Shown: positions 15,414 to 22,744 of the stretch, piece after piece | Layout: every line of letters starts with the position of its first letter | Numbering within the stretch: the stretch's first letter is position 1 | NCBI GenBank assembly: GCA_040830545.1 | Contig: JBFOMB010000153.1 | Span: 1 to 28,035, forward strand | DNA: 28,035 nucleotides | Origin: HXMU1420-2 sp040830545 | GTDB taxonomy: Bacteria; Pseudomonadota; Alphaproteobacteria; Rhodobacterales; Rhodobacteraceae | Direction: 5' to 3' | Notes under the pieces: generated by a model | What the model saw: the letters and a program-made list of their open reading frames with translations, nothing else | Told to the model about the DNA's origin: nothing | Databases searched by the model: none | Position numbers and translations under genes: made by a program

Positions 15414-16703
15414 TCATGTGTCTTTCGGTGCTGTGACATTTGTTGTTGTGTCAGTTGGCGCTGGTACTGGGCCGGTGATGGTTCCGTCCGGCAATGGTTT
15501 CATCGCACCGGTGTCACCGCGTGCGCGCATGATCCTCCCATACCAGCGTGCCGCCGGGGCCGCCGTGACGCCGTGCAACACGGCGCTGATCCAGACCGCG
15601 TTGATCGCAGTATGCAGGATCAGGTGGTGCAGGTCATGGTCCAATTGTTCGACCACCAAAAGCGCGAACAATGCCGTGGCCAGTCCCCTTGGTCCAAACC
15701 AACCGAAAAATAGGCGGGTGGTCGGGCTGGCATCCGTTCCGATGAGTGACAGCCAGATGGCCAGCGGACGCACGATGACAAGGCTGGTCAGGATCAACGC
15801 AAACATGGGCAAGGTCAGATGCGCGGCGGCCTCGGGCACCAGAACGATACCCATCAGCAGGAAGGACGCCCAGCTGAGGAACTGGCCCTCGCTTTCCGTG
15901 AACTCAAAAACAAAGGCGCAACGCCCCTGCACCAGCGCGCCAAAGGCCAGTCCGGCACAAAAGGCCGCGATGAATCCGTTTCCGCCAATCTGAGACGCGG
16001 CCAGATAAGCTGAGCCAGCCAATGCCAGCGCGCCGATGCCTTCATAGATGTCTGACGTAAATTCTGTCCGTTTCGCCCAAAGAAGCACATGCGCCCCGAC
16101 CCATCCGATGGCCAATCCAATGAGCGGGCCCAGTGTGACCTGTTTGATGCCGTATAGCGCCCAACCCTCGGGCGGGGCGGTTGCAGCAGGGGCGGCAGCG
16201 ACTGCCAGCATGAAGATGATCGGCAGCGCCAGCCCGTCGTTCAAACCGCTTTCCACAATCAGCGCACGGCGGGGGCGTTCGGGCACAGCAGGGTTTGACA
16301 CCACCGGCTGGCCAAGCGCTGCATCCGTTGGGGACAGGATTGCCGCGACCAATGCTGCCCCCAACAACCCGATGCCCGGCATCAGGATCGACCCGGCAAC
16401 AGTGCCAATGATCATTGCAAGCGGTAGCCCCAGCAGCAACATCCGCGCCGGCCATGTAAACCTCCGCCGCAGCTCGCCCACATTGATCTGGGCAGCGTCG
16501 AGGAACAGGAGGACGACCAGCGTGACCTCGGCCACGATATGCAATGCCTCTTCGCTGGCGACCTCTGGCATGATGCCGCTGTAGGACAGCAGCGCGCCAA
16601 ACCCCAGAAACACCATGGGCGCGGTGATGATCGTCGTCGACAGCCGCTGTGCCACCATACAGAAGGCGACCAGCACCATCGAAACTGTCAGATAGCCGAT
16701 CAT
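15414..16703 (-). CDS. CPA1-type cation:proton antiporter
   Basis: 429 aa, about a dozen hydrophobic helices. Seen: the CPA1 signature residues in SPTDAALGQPVV (124-135) and the ion-binding ND pair in ESGLNDGLALP (151-161), plus FFGWFGPRGLATALFALL near the C-terminus. The polar Pro/Thr-rich tail (about 405-429) is cytoplasmic and unusual but not a known domain. Start: ATG 16703 with GGGAGGG upstream; a GTG at 16730 in the same frame is less likely. First gene of the Rieske operon, which suggests that its H+ or Na+ exchange is needed when the redox enzymes run, or that the substrate is an anion; both are inference. Confidence 0.9.
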   Translation of the reverse strand: MIGYLTVSMVLVAFCMVAQRLSTTIITAPMVFLGFGALLSYSGIMPEVASEEALHIVAEVTLVVLLFLDAAQINVGELRRRFTWPARMLLLGLPLAMIIGTVAGSILMPGIGLLGAALVAAILSPTDAALGQPVVSNPAVPERPRRALIVESGLNDGLALPIIFMLAVAAAPAATAPPEGWALYGIKQVTLGPLIGLAIGWVGAHVLLWAKRTEFTSDIYEGIGALALAGSAYLAASQIGGNGFIAAFCAGLAFGALVQGRCAFVFEFTESEGQFLSWASFLLMGIVLVPEAAAHLTLPMFALILTSLVIVRPLAIWLSLIGTDASPTTRLFFGWFGPRGLATALFALLVVEQLDHDLHHLILHTAINAVWISAVLHGVTAAPAARWYGRIMRARGDTGAMKPLPDGTITGPVPAPTDTTTNVTAPKDT

Positions 16704-17024
16704 CGCGGCTTTTCCCTCCCTTGCCCCCACGATTTGATGCGGGGTTGTGTGTTACCAAACCATGTGCCGTCCGGTTCACAACAATCGTGACAGACAGGTT
16801 GCGGGTTCGTGAAGCCCCGTCAGCGAATAAGTTCACATTGTTTCAGAGGGGTGAATGCGGCCCATGCGTCCGTGAACCGAACGAAACACCCGTCAGTTCC
16901 GACGATCACGGCAATGCGCCGTTGACTCGCGGCGATCAATCCGCTTCTGTGTACTGTATACAGGATACGAAGGATAAGTCAGAGCCGGAAACCGGCCGGA
17001 ATCCAACGCGACAGGGAGTTTGCA
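16704..17024. other. Divergent control region between the Rieske operon and the second ABC operon
   Basis: 321 bases without a gene. It must carry promoters for both directions. Visible elements: TTGACT at 16922-16927 (possible plus-strand -35, with no good -10 at 17 bases) and the palindrome at 16954-16963. No convincing minus-strand promoter was found. No ORF here looks real. Confidence 0.55.
16954..16963. promoter_or_regulatory. Operator-like palindrome CTGTATACAG
   Basis: A perfect 10-bp palindrome 61 bases before the binding-protein ATG. It contains the GT-N2-AC core found in many GntR-family operator sites. Placement in the shared divergent region fits joint control of both operons, but no regulator gene lies nearby in the window. 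Confidence 0.4.
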
Positions 17025-18314
17025 ATGAATTACAGACTGACAACGGGTGTGATCGCCCTTTCTGCAGGGCTGATGGCCAGCGGGGCCTGGGCCGAGATCA
17101 AGGTGGGCTTTATCGGCTCGCTCAGCTCGGACACCGGTCTGAGCACGCTGCGCGGCGCGGAAATCGCGATCGAAGAGCTAAACGCCGCCGGTGGCGTGAT
17201 GGGCCAACAGTTGACGCTGGTCTCTGCTGACACAGGCGAGGACGTGACTGAAGGCATTAAGGCCTATGAGTATCTGGCCGAGAGCGAGGAGGTGGATTTC
17301 ATCATCTCGGGCTCCATCGACGACGTGTCGCTGGGCTGGCTGCCCCGGATGCAGGAATACCAGATCCCGACGCTAGACACATGGACATCTTATATCGGCA
17401 TCATCGACATGGTGGTCGAAGATCCGGAAACCATGGCGCCCTACTTCATGAATATCGCCTCGGACGAGGCGCTGGCGACGCTTTACATCAATTTCGGCGC
17501 GGACGTGTTGAAAGGGCAGATGGGCTTTGAAAGCGTGGTCATTCTGGCCGAGGACACGGCATTCGGCGGCGCAATCACCGGACTTGTGACCGAGGCTCTG
17601 GCACCCGTAGCCGGGATCGAGGTGAAGGAAATCATCACCTACGACATCAACACCAACGATTTCGCACCGATCTTTGCCAAAGCGCAGGCGTCGGGCGCGG
17701 ACTTCATCTATCAGGTGTCGTCGGTGAATTCGCAGGTCGTTTCCTCGCAGTACGTGAAGCTGCAGGTGCCCATGGCGATGACGGGTGTGAACGTGTCCGC
17801 GCTGGGCCTTGAGTATTGGGAAGACACGGGCGGTGCCGGCGGAGGCATTTCGACCCTGTCGCCGATCCCGTCGGTTGGCTTTGAACTGGACCCGGTCAGT
17901 GCCGAGTTCGTGGCGACCTATCAGGCCAAATATGACAGCCGCCCGAAAATGCCGCATTTCAACGGGTTCAACGCCTATCACGGCCTGAAGCAGGCGATGG
18001 CAGCGGCCGAAGCGGCAGGCGGGTTCAAGGATGCCAAGGCCTGGTCGGCTGAGATGCTGAAGCAGGACCTGAAGCTGGAGAAAGACGGTCAGTTGTGGCT
18101 GCGCTATGGCTTCTGGGACTATGAAACGGTGGAGCCGGTGACGGGCCGAACCTATCCGCACAACGCGCTGTTCGACCTCGAAGCGCCGTATGACTTTGCC
18201 CAGCCGTCCATGGTGGTTGTGCAGTGGAAAGAAGATGGCAATGTCGGCGTGGTTTACCCGCCTGAATACGCCAACACGGAATTCACGCTGCCCAGCTGGG
18301 TTCCGGCCAAGTAA
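17025..18314 (+). CDS. ABC transporter substrate-binding protein, branched-chain/urea type (second system)
   Basis: 429-aa periplasmic binding protein. Signal peptide residues 1-23 (ends SGAWA, mature protein starts EIKVGFIGS). The mature part opens with the peripla_BP_6 pattern GFIGSLSSDTGLSTLRGAEIA and continues with AAGGVMGQQLTLVSADTGED. ATG 17025 has AGGGAG 7 bases upstream. It shares only the fold with the first binding protein at 4064-5284, so a different ligand is likely. First of five genes encoding a full importer, divergent from the Rieske operon. The ligand is unknown; residues such as the Trp/Tyr-rich WLRYGFWDYE are compatible with many small solutes. Confidence 0.92.
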   Translation: MNYRLTTGVIALSAGLMASGAWAEIKVGFIGSLSSDTGLSTLRGAEIAIEELNAAGGVMGQQLTLVSADTGEDVTEGIKAYEYLAESEEVDFIISGSIDDVSLGWLPRMQEYQIPTLDTWTSYIGIIDMVVEDPETMAPYFMNIASDEALATLYINFGADVLKGQMGFESVVILAEDTAFGGAITGLVTEALAPVAGIEVKEIITYDINTNDFAPIFAKAQASGADFIYQVSSVNSQVVSSQYVKLQVPMAMTGVNVSALGLEYWEDTGGAGGGISTLSPIPSVGFELDPVSAEFVATYQAKYDSRPKMPHFNGFNAYHGLKQAMAAAEAAGGFKDAKAWSAEMLKQDLKLEKDGQLWLRYGFWDYETVEPVTGRTYPHNALFDLEAPYDFAQPSMVVVQWKEDGNVGVVYPPEYANTEFTLPSWVPAK

Positions 18315-18326
18315 ACTCCCCGTTCG

Positions 18327-18349
18327 GGGCGAGCCTGTCGGGCTCGCCC
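18327..18349 (+). other. Intercistronic stem-loop after the second binding protein
   Basis: GGGCGAGCC and GGCTCGCCC form a perfect 9-bp stem with a 5-base loop (TGTCG), 12 bases after the stop. There is no U-run after it. Same architecture as 4019-4045: a G+C-rich stem just behind a binding-protein gene and ahead of its permease gene, expected to raise the ratio of receptor to permease mRNA. Confidence 0.65.
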
Positions 18350-18383
18350 TGGACCCAAGCTGCGCAGACAGGTTTTCCCATCC

Positions 18384-19235
18384 ATGTTGCAAATCCTTAT
18401 CCAGGGCCTCCTGCTCAGCGGGCTCTATGCGATCATCGCCATGGGGTTCACACTGATCTTCAGCGTGGGCCGGGTGCTGAACCTTGCATATGGCGCGTAT
18501 CTGCTGATTGGCGGGTACACGTATTTCTATATTTCCCAACAGCTTGGCCTGCCGAAATTCGCGGGCGTCCTGATGGCGGGTATCGTTGGCGCATTTATGG
18601 GCGTGCTGAAATATCAACTGCTGGTGCGACGGCTGCAGGGTGTGCATTCGGCGGTTGAGATCGGCACGCTGATCCTCGCCGTGGTGCTGCAATCAGCAGT
18701 CATCCTGATCTTTGGTGACAGTTCCAAGATTCTGCTGCCCATCGTACCGGGCGTTGAACGCGTGGCCGGTGCAGCCATTCCCTATTCCAATCTCGTTGCT
18801 GCGATTCTCAGCTGGGCGATCCTGATCGGGCTCTATTTCTTTGTGCGCATGACTCATACGGGTCGCGCGATGCAGGCGGTGTCGATGGGCGCCAAAGGCG
18901 CGGCGATCTCGGGCATCGATGCCACGCGGATCAACATGATCACTTGGGGCATTTCCGGCGCGTTGGGGGCTATCGGTGGCGTGTTCTTTGCCAGCTACAC
19001 GCAGCTTTACCCGTCCATGTGGGTGGCGCCGCTGATCATCGCCGTGGCGGTGGTCATCGTGGGCGGCATCGGGTCGATCCTGGGCACATTGATCGTGGCT
19101 CATCTGATCGGGTTCATGGAGATCATCGTGTCCACCTGGAACCCGGAACTGCGGGGCGTGTTCACGATGCTGCTGATCATCGGCGTGCTGATCCTGCGCC
19201 CGCAGGGACTGTTCGGGCGGGAGGAAATCCATTGA
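18384..19235 (+). CDS. Branched-chain-type ABC permease (LivH-like, second system)
   Basis: 283 aa, multiple membrane helices. Seen: the LivH N-terminal pattern GLYAIIAMGFTLIFSVGRVLNLAYG, the coupling loop TGRAMQAVSMGAKGAAISGID, and ending PQGLFGREE. ATG 18384 has only a weak AGG upstream, which fits reduced permease translation after the stem-loop. Its stop overlaps the TTG start of the next permease. Confidence 0.92.
   Translation: MLQILIQGLLLSGLYAIIAMGFTLIFSVGRVLNLAYGAYLLIGGYTYFYISQQLGLPKFAGVLMAGIVGAFMGVLKYQLLVRRLQGVHSAVEIGTLILAVVLQSAVILIFGDSSKILLPIVPGVERVAGAAIPYSNLVAAILSWAILIGLYFFVRMTHTGRAMQAVSMGAKGAAISGIDATRINMITWGISGALGAIGGVFFASYTQLYPSMWVAPLIIAVAVVIVGGIGSILGTLIVAHLIGFMEIIVSTWNPELRGVFTMLLIIGVLILRPQGLFGREEIH
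19220..19224 (+). promoter_or_regulatory. Shine-Dalgarno site supporting a TTG start
   Basis: GGAGG lies 7 bases before TTG 19232, inside the end of the upstream permease gene. It decides for the TTG start over any internal ATG (the first is about 48 bases on). Confidence 0.7.
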
Positions 19236-20176
19236 ACCTCCGTTGGTATCACTTTGCCCTGTGGGCGGCCTTCATTGGGGGCATGTACCTGATCCCCGAA
19301 ATCGTCAGCCGGGGTACGATGCGGACTATGATCCAGGCCTGCTATCTGGCCATGTTCGCAATCTCCTGGGACGTGCTTTCGGGGCGCACGGGCTATGTCA
19401 GTTTTGGCCACCCGTTCCTGATCGGAATCGGGGCCTATGCCACTGCGATCCTGTCCAAGAAGATGGGTCTGCCTGTGTCGCTGTCGATCCCGCTGGCCGT
19501 GCTGATCACCATGCTGGGCGGTCTGGTGGTCCTGTTGCCCGCGCTACGGATCAAGGGCAGCTACTTTGCCCTTGTGACGCTCGCCTATATGGAACTCATG
19601 TATCAGCTGGTGCAGGTGATCCGGCCCGACCTGACCGGTGGCACGCGCGGGCTGTCAGGGATCAAGACGCTGACGCGGGGGGCCGAAAACGGTTATATGC
19701 TGGCGGTCACGCTGATGCTAATTGTGGCGCTAGGCGCATGGCTGCTGATGCGCACCCGGCTGGGCACCGCGCTTTATGCTGTCGGCATGAACGAGGAAAG
19801 CGTTCGCGGCTCGGGCCTGTCGACCACGCGGTTGAAGGCGGTGGCGTTTCTGGTCTCTGCCGCCATCGCGGGATTGGCCGGGGCGTTCTGGGTGCACTAC
19901 AACGGGTCGCTCGCCCCCCGGAACCTCTTTGACATCAACTTTGTCTTCACCATTATCGTGGCCGCACTGATCGGCGGAGCCGGAACCATTGTCGGCCCCA
20001 TCATCGGCGCGTTCTTCCTGACCTTCCTGCTGGAATACCTGCGGCCCTGGCTCCCCGGCGCGGAACGGTATCTGGTCTATGGCGGGGTGGCCTTGCTTCT
20101 GTACATGTACCAACCACATGGGCTGTATCAGCTGATCCAACATGGCTGGGCGCGGCTACGGGGGCAGAAGGCATGA
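19232..20176 (+). CDS. Branched-chain-type ABC permease (LivM-like, second system), TTG start
   Basis: 314 aa if translation starts at TTG 19232, which overlaps the preceding stop as TTGA and has GGAGG at 7-base spacing. The same frame is open further upstream inside the preceding gene but that part is not LivM-like. Seen: hydrophobic helices throughout, the LivM stretch ALRIKGSYFALVTLAYMELMYQ, coupling loop TRLGTALYAVGMNEESVRGSGL, and GGAGTIVGPIIGAFF near the end. Pairs with the LivH-like permease at 18384. Confidence 0.92.
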   Translation: MNLRWYHFALWAAFIGGMYLIPEIVSRGTMRTMIQACYLAMFAISWDVLSGRTGYVSFGHPFLIGIGAYATAILSKKMGLPVSLSIPLAVLITMLGGLVVLLPALRIKGSYFALVTLAYMELMYQLVQVIRPDLTGGTRGLSGIKTLTRGAENGYMLAVTLMLIVALGAWLLMRTRLGTALYAVGMNEESVRGSGLSTTRLKAVAFLVSAAIAGLAGAFWVHYNGSLAPRNLFDINFVFTIIVAALIGGAGTIVGPIIGAFFLTFLLEYLRPWLPGAERYLVYGGVALLLYMYQPHGLYQLIQHGWARLRGQKA

Positions 20177-20907
20177 CCCACGCGCTGACGATTACAAACC
20201 TCGTGAAACGCTTTGGCGGGCTGACCGCCACGGACGACCTGAGCTTCCACGTCGACGTGGGCGAGTCGTTGGGCCTGATCGGTCCGAACGGCGCGGGCAA
20301 AACCACCGTTTTCAGCCAAATCATGGGGGAACACCGCCAGACCTCGGGCTCGATCCAGCTGTTTGGGGAAGAAATCACACCACTGACCACCGCGCAACGC
20401 ATCCGTCAGGGGGTCAGCCGCACCTATCAGGTGCCGCGCCCCTTTGCAGACCTGAGCGTGGCGGAAAACATCCGTGTGGGCCTGATGCCCGACAATATCT
20501 GGCAGATGATCCTGCGCGGGCCAAACGTGGACCGCGAACTTGAACTGGCCCTGTCGGTGGGATTTGCCGAGGATGACCTGCAACGCACCCCGTCGGAATT
20601 GAGCATGGGTGATCTGCGCAAGCTGGAAATGGCGCGCACTATGGCCACTGCGCCCAAGGTCATGCTGCTGGACGAAGTTTTCGCCGGCCTTACCGTGGGT
20701 GAGATTGCGATGATCGGAGACCTGATCCAGAAGATGCGCGGCGAAGGCATGACGTTCCTCATCGTCAGTCATGATCTGAAGGCGCTGGAACCCCTGATCG
20801 ACCGGGCGGTTGCCATAAACTACGGCGCAATGATCGCGGAAGGGCCCTATGCGCAGGTGATGGACGACCCAGGCGTGCGCGCCTCCTACCTTGGAGGTGT
20901 GGCATGA
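20173..20907 (+). CDS. ABC transporter ATPase (LivG-like, second system)
   Basis: 244 aa. Walker A GPNGAGKTT at 37-45, signature LSMGD at 143-147 (an LSxG variant, with Asp where Gln/Glu is usual), Walker B VMLLDE at 163-168, and LIVSHDL as H-loop. Start overlaps the permease stop as ATGA. The short helical domain and LSMGD resemble LivG/UrtD-type subunits. ATP hydrolysis for the second importer; family certain. Confidence 0.93.
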   Translation: MTHALTITNLVKRFGGLTATDDLSFHVDVGESLGLIGPNGAGKTTVFSQIMGEHRQTSGSIQLFGEEITPLTTAQRIRQGVSRTYQVPRPFADLSVAENIRVGLMPDNIWQMILRGPNVDRELELALSVGFAEDDLQRTPSELSMGDLRKLEMARTMATAPKVMLLDEVFAGLTVGEIAMIGDLIQKMRGEGMTFLIVSHDLKALEPLIDRAVAINYGAMIAEGPYAQVMDDPGVRASYLGGVA

Positions 20908-21608
20908 GCTTCCTGACCATCGAAAACCTCAGCGCGTTTTACGGCAAGGCGCAGGCATTGCACCAAGTCTCCATGACTGTGGGGCAGGGTGAGATTGTGG
21001 GCATTGTGGGGGCCAACGGGGCGGGGAAATCCACCTTGCTCGACAGCGTGATGGGGCTGACGCAGACCACTGGCGTGATTCGGCTGGACGATCAGGTTTT
21101 GACCGGGCGGTCCTCGGCGGACGTTGTGAAACTGGGCGTTGGTTATGCCCCGGAGCGGTTCAACCTGTTCCCGTACATGAGCGTGCGGGACAACCTGCTG
21201 GTCGGGGCCTACACCGCCCGCGACGACATCGCCAAGAACCTGGATATGGTGCACAAACTCTTCCCCCGGCTGGAAGAACGCGAAAGCCAGGAAACCTCGA
21301 CCCAATCGGGTGGCGAACGGCAGATGGTGTCACTGGGCCGCGCGCTGATGACCTCTCCCCGCGTGCTGCTGGTGGATGAACCAACCATCGGGCTGGCCCC
21401 CAAGGTGTGTCTGGAAATCGCCGAGGTCCTGAAACGCCTGCAAAAGGAATTCGGCCTCACCGTAGTCATCACCGAACAGAACGCCAATTTTGCCCTGTCG
21501 CTGGCCGAAAGGCTGTATGTGTTGGAAAGCGGCCATGTCACTGCCAGTGGCACGGTGGACGAATTGAAAGACGACGCACGCTTGGTCGAGGCGTATTTCG
21601 GGCACTGA
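20904..21608 (+). CDS. ABC transporter ATPase (LivF-like, second system)
   Basis: 234 aa, the normal LivF length, in contrast to the extended LivF at 124-996. Walker A GANGAGKST at 36-44, signature QSGGE at 134-138, Walker B VLLVDEP at 154-160, and ITEQN as H-loop. ATGA overlap with the preceding ATPase gene. Last gene of the second transporter operon. Confidence 0.93.
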   Translation: MSFLTIENLSAFYGKAQALHQVSMTVGQGEIVGIVGANGAGKSTLLDSVMGLTQTTGVIRLDDQVLTGRSSADVVKLGVGYAPERFNLFPYMSVRDNLLVGAYTARDDIAKNLDMVHKLFPRLEERESQETSTQSGGERQMVSLGRALMTSPRVLLVDEPTIGLAPKVCLEIAEVLKRLQKEFGLTVVITEQNANFALSLAERLYVLESGHVTASGTVDELKDDARLVEAYFGH

Positions 21609-21660
21609 GTCGACTGTTCACCTGACACGAACGCTCAGCCCGTCGTAGGCCAATTCAAAG

Positions 21661-21678
21661 CTTTTCTTGGACGAAAAG
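21661..21678. repeat. Dyad with TTGGAC centre, copy 1
   Basis: CTTTTC-TTGGAC-GAAAAG. A second copy about 120 bases downstream (21782-21795) has the same TTGGAC centre with shorter arms TCTC/GAGA, and both are preceded by TTCAA. The arms changed while staying complementary, which suggests a hairpin or operator. Confidence 0.4.
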
Positions 21679-21781
21679 GGTGATTTAGCCCGTATGTGAA
21701 CCAGTCCGCATACGGATCACCGACTCTGCGTTTATCTTCGGATAATGAAATACCCATCGGGTGACCAATGTCCGTTCAAGC

Positions 21782-21795
21782 GTCTCTTGGACGAG
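21782..21795. repeat. Dyad with TTGGAC centre, copy 2
   Basis: TCTC-TTGGAC-GAGA, preceded by TTCAAGCG. Partner of the dyad at 21661-21678; see that entry. Confidence 0.35.
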
Positions 21796-21844
21796 AACCG
21801 GTTCACCCAGGCCGAGGGTGGATGAGCCGCACCCGGCCAGTGGG

Positions 21845-21883
21845 TCAGGGGGCGCTTGTGCTGTCCGCCGACGCGCCCCCTGA
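21845..21883. terminator. Strong stem-loop, possible terminator of the second ABC operon
   Basis: TCAGGGGGCGC and GCGCCCCCTGA form a perfect 11-bp stem with a 17-base loop. No U-run follows on either strand. It separates the ABC operon from the SnoaL-like gene and lies 237 bases after the operon stop. Confidence 0.5.
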
Positions 21884-21891
21884 TCTCTGAT

Positions 21892-21920
21892 TTGACAACA
21901 CAGACCCGACTGCCGATGAT
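21892..21920 (+). promoter_or_regulatory. Promoter of the SnoaL-like gene
   Basis: TTGACA (21892-21897, full -35 match), a 17-base spacer, then GATGAT (21915-21920, 4 of 6 -10 matches). It lies 26 bases before ATG 21947 and directly after the stem-loop at 21845-21883. The best promoter seen in the window. Confidence 0.6.
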
Positions 21921-21946
21921 TTTCCGGCAACTTGGGGAGGCCGGAC

Positions 21947-22300
21947 ATGTCGTTCAAGGAAGAGTGTCAGAAGCTGTTCGACCAATATGTCTCCTGCTAC
22001 AGACAGAGTGACGCCAAAGGATGTGCGTCCGTGTTTGCGGAAACGGCCGAGATGTATTCGCCCTTCGGACCGGCTGCAATCGGACGTCAGGCGATCGAGC
22101 ACACACACGCGGAATGGGTTCAAGAAGGCGCTGAGGACAAACAGATCACAGTACGGAGCGCAGGGCACACCGGTGATCTTGGCTGGTGTGTCGCGGAATT
22201 CAGCGAAGGATCAACCGGGGAAGGAATCTCGCTCAATGTTCTGGCGCGCCAACCGGACGGGAAGTGGCGGATCACTCATTGCAGCCTGAATGAAGCGTGA
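21947..22300 (+). CDS. NTF2-like/SnoaL-type small protein
   Basis: 117 aa from ATG 21947, preceded by GGGGAGG; a slightly longer open frame upstream lacks a ribosome site. The pattern matches the cone-shaped NTF2-like fold used by SnoaL-type isomerases and DUF4440 proteins: an N-terminal helix (ECQKLFDQYVSCYRQSDAKGCASVF), EMYSPFGPAAIGRQAIE, then strands ending in DGKWRITHCSLNEA. Many members bind small hydrophobic ligands; catalysis cannot be predicted. It has its own promoter and is not in an operon. Confidence 0.8.
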   Translation: MSFKEECQKLFDQYVSCYRQSDAKGCASVFAETAEMYSPFGPAAIGRQAIEHTHAEWVQEGAEDKQITVRSAGHTGDLGWCVAEFSEGSTGEGISLNVLARQPDGKWRITHCSLNEA

Positions 22301-22303
22301 ACT

Positions 22304-22331
22304 AGATCAACACACGAAAACTGGTTGATCT
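22304..22331 (+). other. Stem-loop behind the SnoaL-like gene
   Basis: AGATCAAC (22304-22311) and GTTGATCT (22324-22331), an 8-bp perfect stem with a 12-base loop, starting 3 bases after the stop codon. No U-run; possible terminator. Confidence 0.4.
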
Positions 22332-22383
22332 GTTCATCCAAGTTTGAGGTCGATGTCGCGCACCCACTTTGGTATCGACCCGC

Positions 22384-22506
22384 ATGGCATCACTATCACT
22401 CAACCAACACGCCCGCCTTTCCGTTGCCCCGATGATGGTTGGGATCGAGGCAAAAAAATTTCAAAAAACAGTGCTTTGCTGGGGCCCATTGTTCAACTTG
22501 ATCTAA
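22384..22506 (+). pseudogene. dusA: Displaced native 5' end of dusA (left island junction)
   Basis: Reading from ATG 22384 gives 40 codons, MASLSLNQHARLSVAPMMVG..., then a stop. Residues QHARLSVAPMM match QNARLSVAPMM of the intact dusA at 24067-24099 in 10 of 11 positions, and the DNA agrees in 26 of 34 bases (22405-22438 against 24067-24100), with identical ATGATGG at the end. Homology ends sharply after that. This fits the original dusA start cut off by an insertion in its 5' end, the known target of a family of dusA-specific integrases. Codons before the junction are G+C-rich, like the host; sequence after it turns A-rich (runs of A at 22451 and 22463). Confidence 0.82.
22432..22438. repeat. 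Island attachment core, left (ATGATGG)
   Basis: Longest exactly shared stretch between the two dusA 5' ends at the junction; partner at 24094-24100, 1662 bases away. The true core may once have been longer. Confidence 0.55.
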
Positions 22507-22744
22507 GTATTACTCCTATGGTGCGAACTAAATCGTCCGTGAGGTGAAATTCGGGCACAACTATACATTCGTATAGAGCAACTTTCAGTTCTGCATGCCC
22601 GTTCAGTGCAAAAAGCGATGCAACGCTTACAACACGATCGACAAAGCGTCCAATTGATCGATCCGATCACAGTGCCATAGTAAGTCCCAGCAACTCGTGT
22701 TATCAAAAGCTGCTGCACTATTGATCACGAGGATCTTGTATTAA
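22507..22744. other. A+T-rich gap within the island
   Basis: 238 bases between the dusA fragment and the unknown gene. No ORF with ribosome site or similarity, no repeats of note. It may contain the promoter of the 318-aa gene, but no clear -35/-10 was picked. Confidence 0.4.

Larger units (their letters stand above)
21609..21946. other. Intergenic region behind the second ABC operon
   Basis: 338 bases without a convincing gene. It holds two short dyads with the same loop (21661-21678 and about 21782-21795), a strong 11-bp stem-loop (21845-21883) and the promoter of the next gene. A minus-strand open frame of 90 codons across it has no recognisable domain and is not called. Confidence 0.6.

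Noticed and set aside
17373..18692. 439-codon minus-strand ORF
   Set aside because: Antisense to the binding protein and permease genes; His/Arg/Gln-rich shadow translation.
21685..21957. 90-codon minus-strand ORF between the ABC operon and the SnoaL-like gene
   Set aside because: Runs through a strong stem-loop, the promoter and the ribosome site of the next gene, and shows no recognisable domain.
22344..22547. 67-codon plus-strand ORF
   Set aside because: A shifted frame of the dusA fragment; the frame from 22384 is the one that gives RLSVAPMM.
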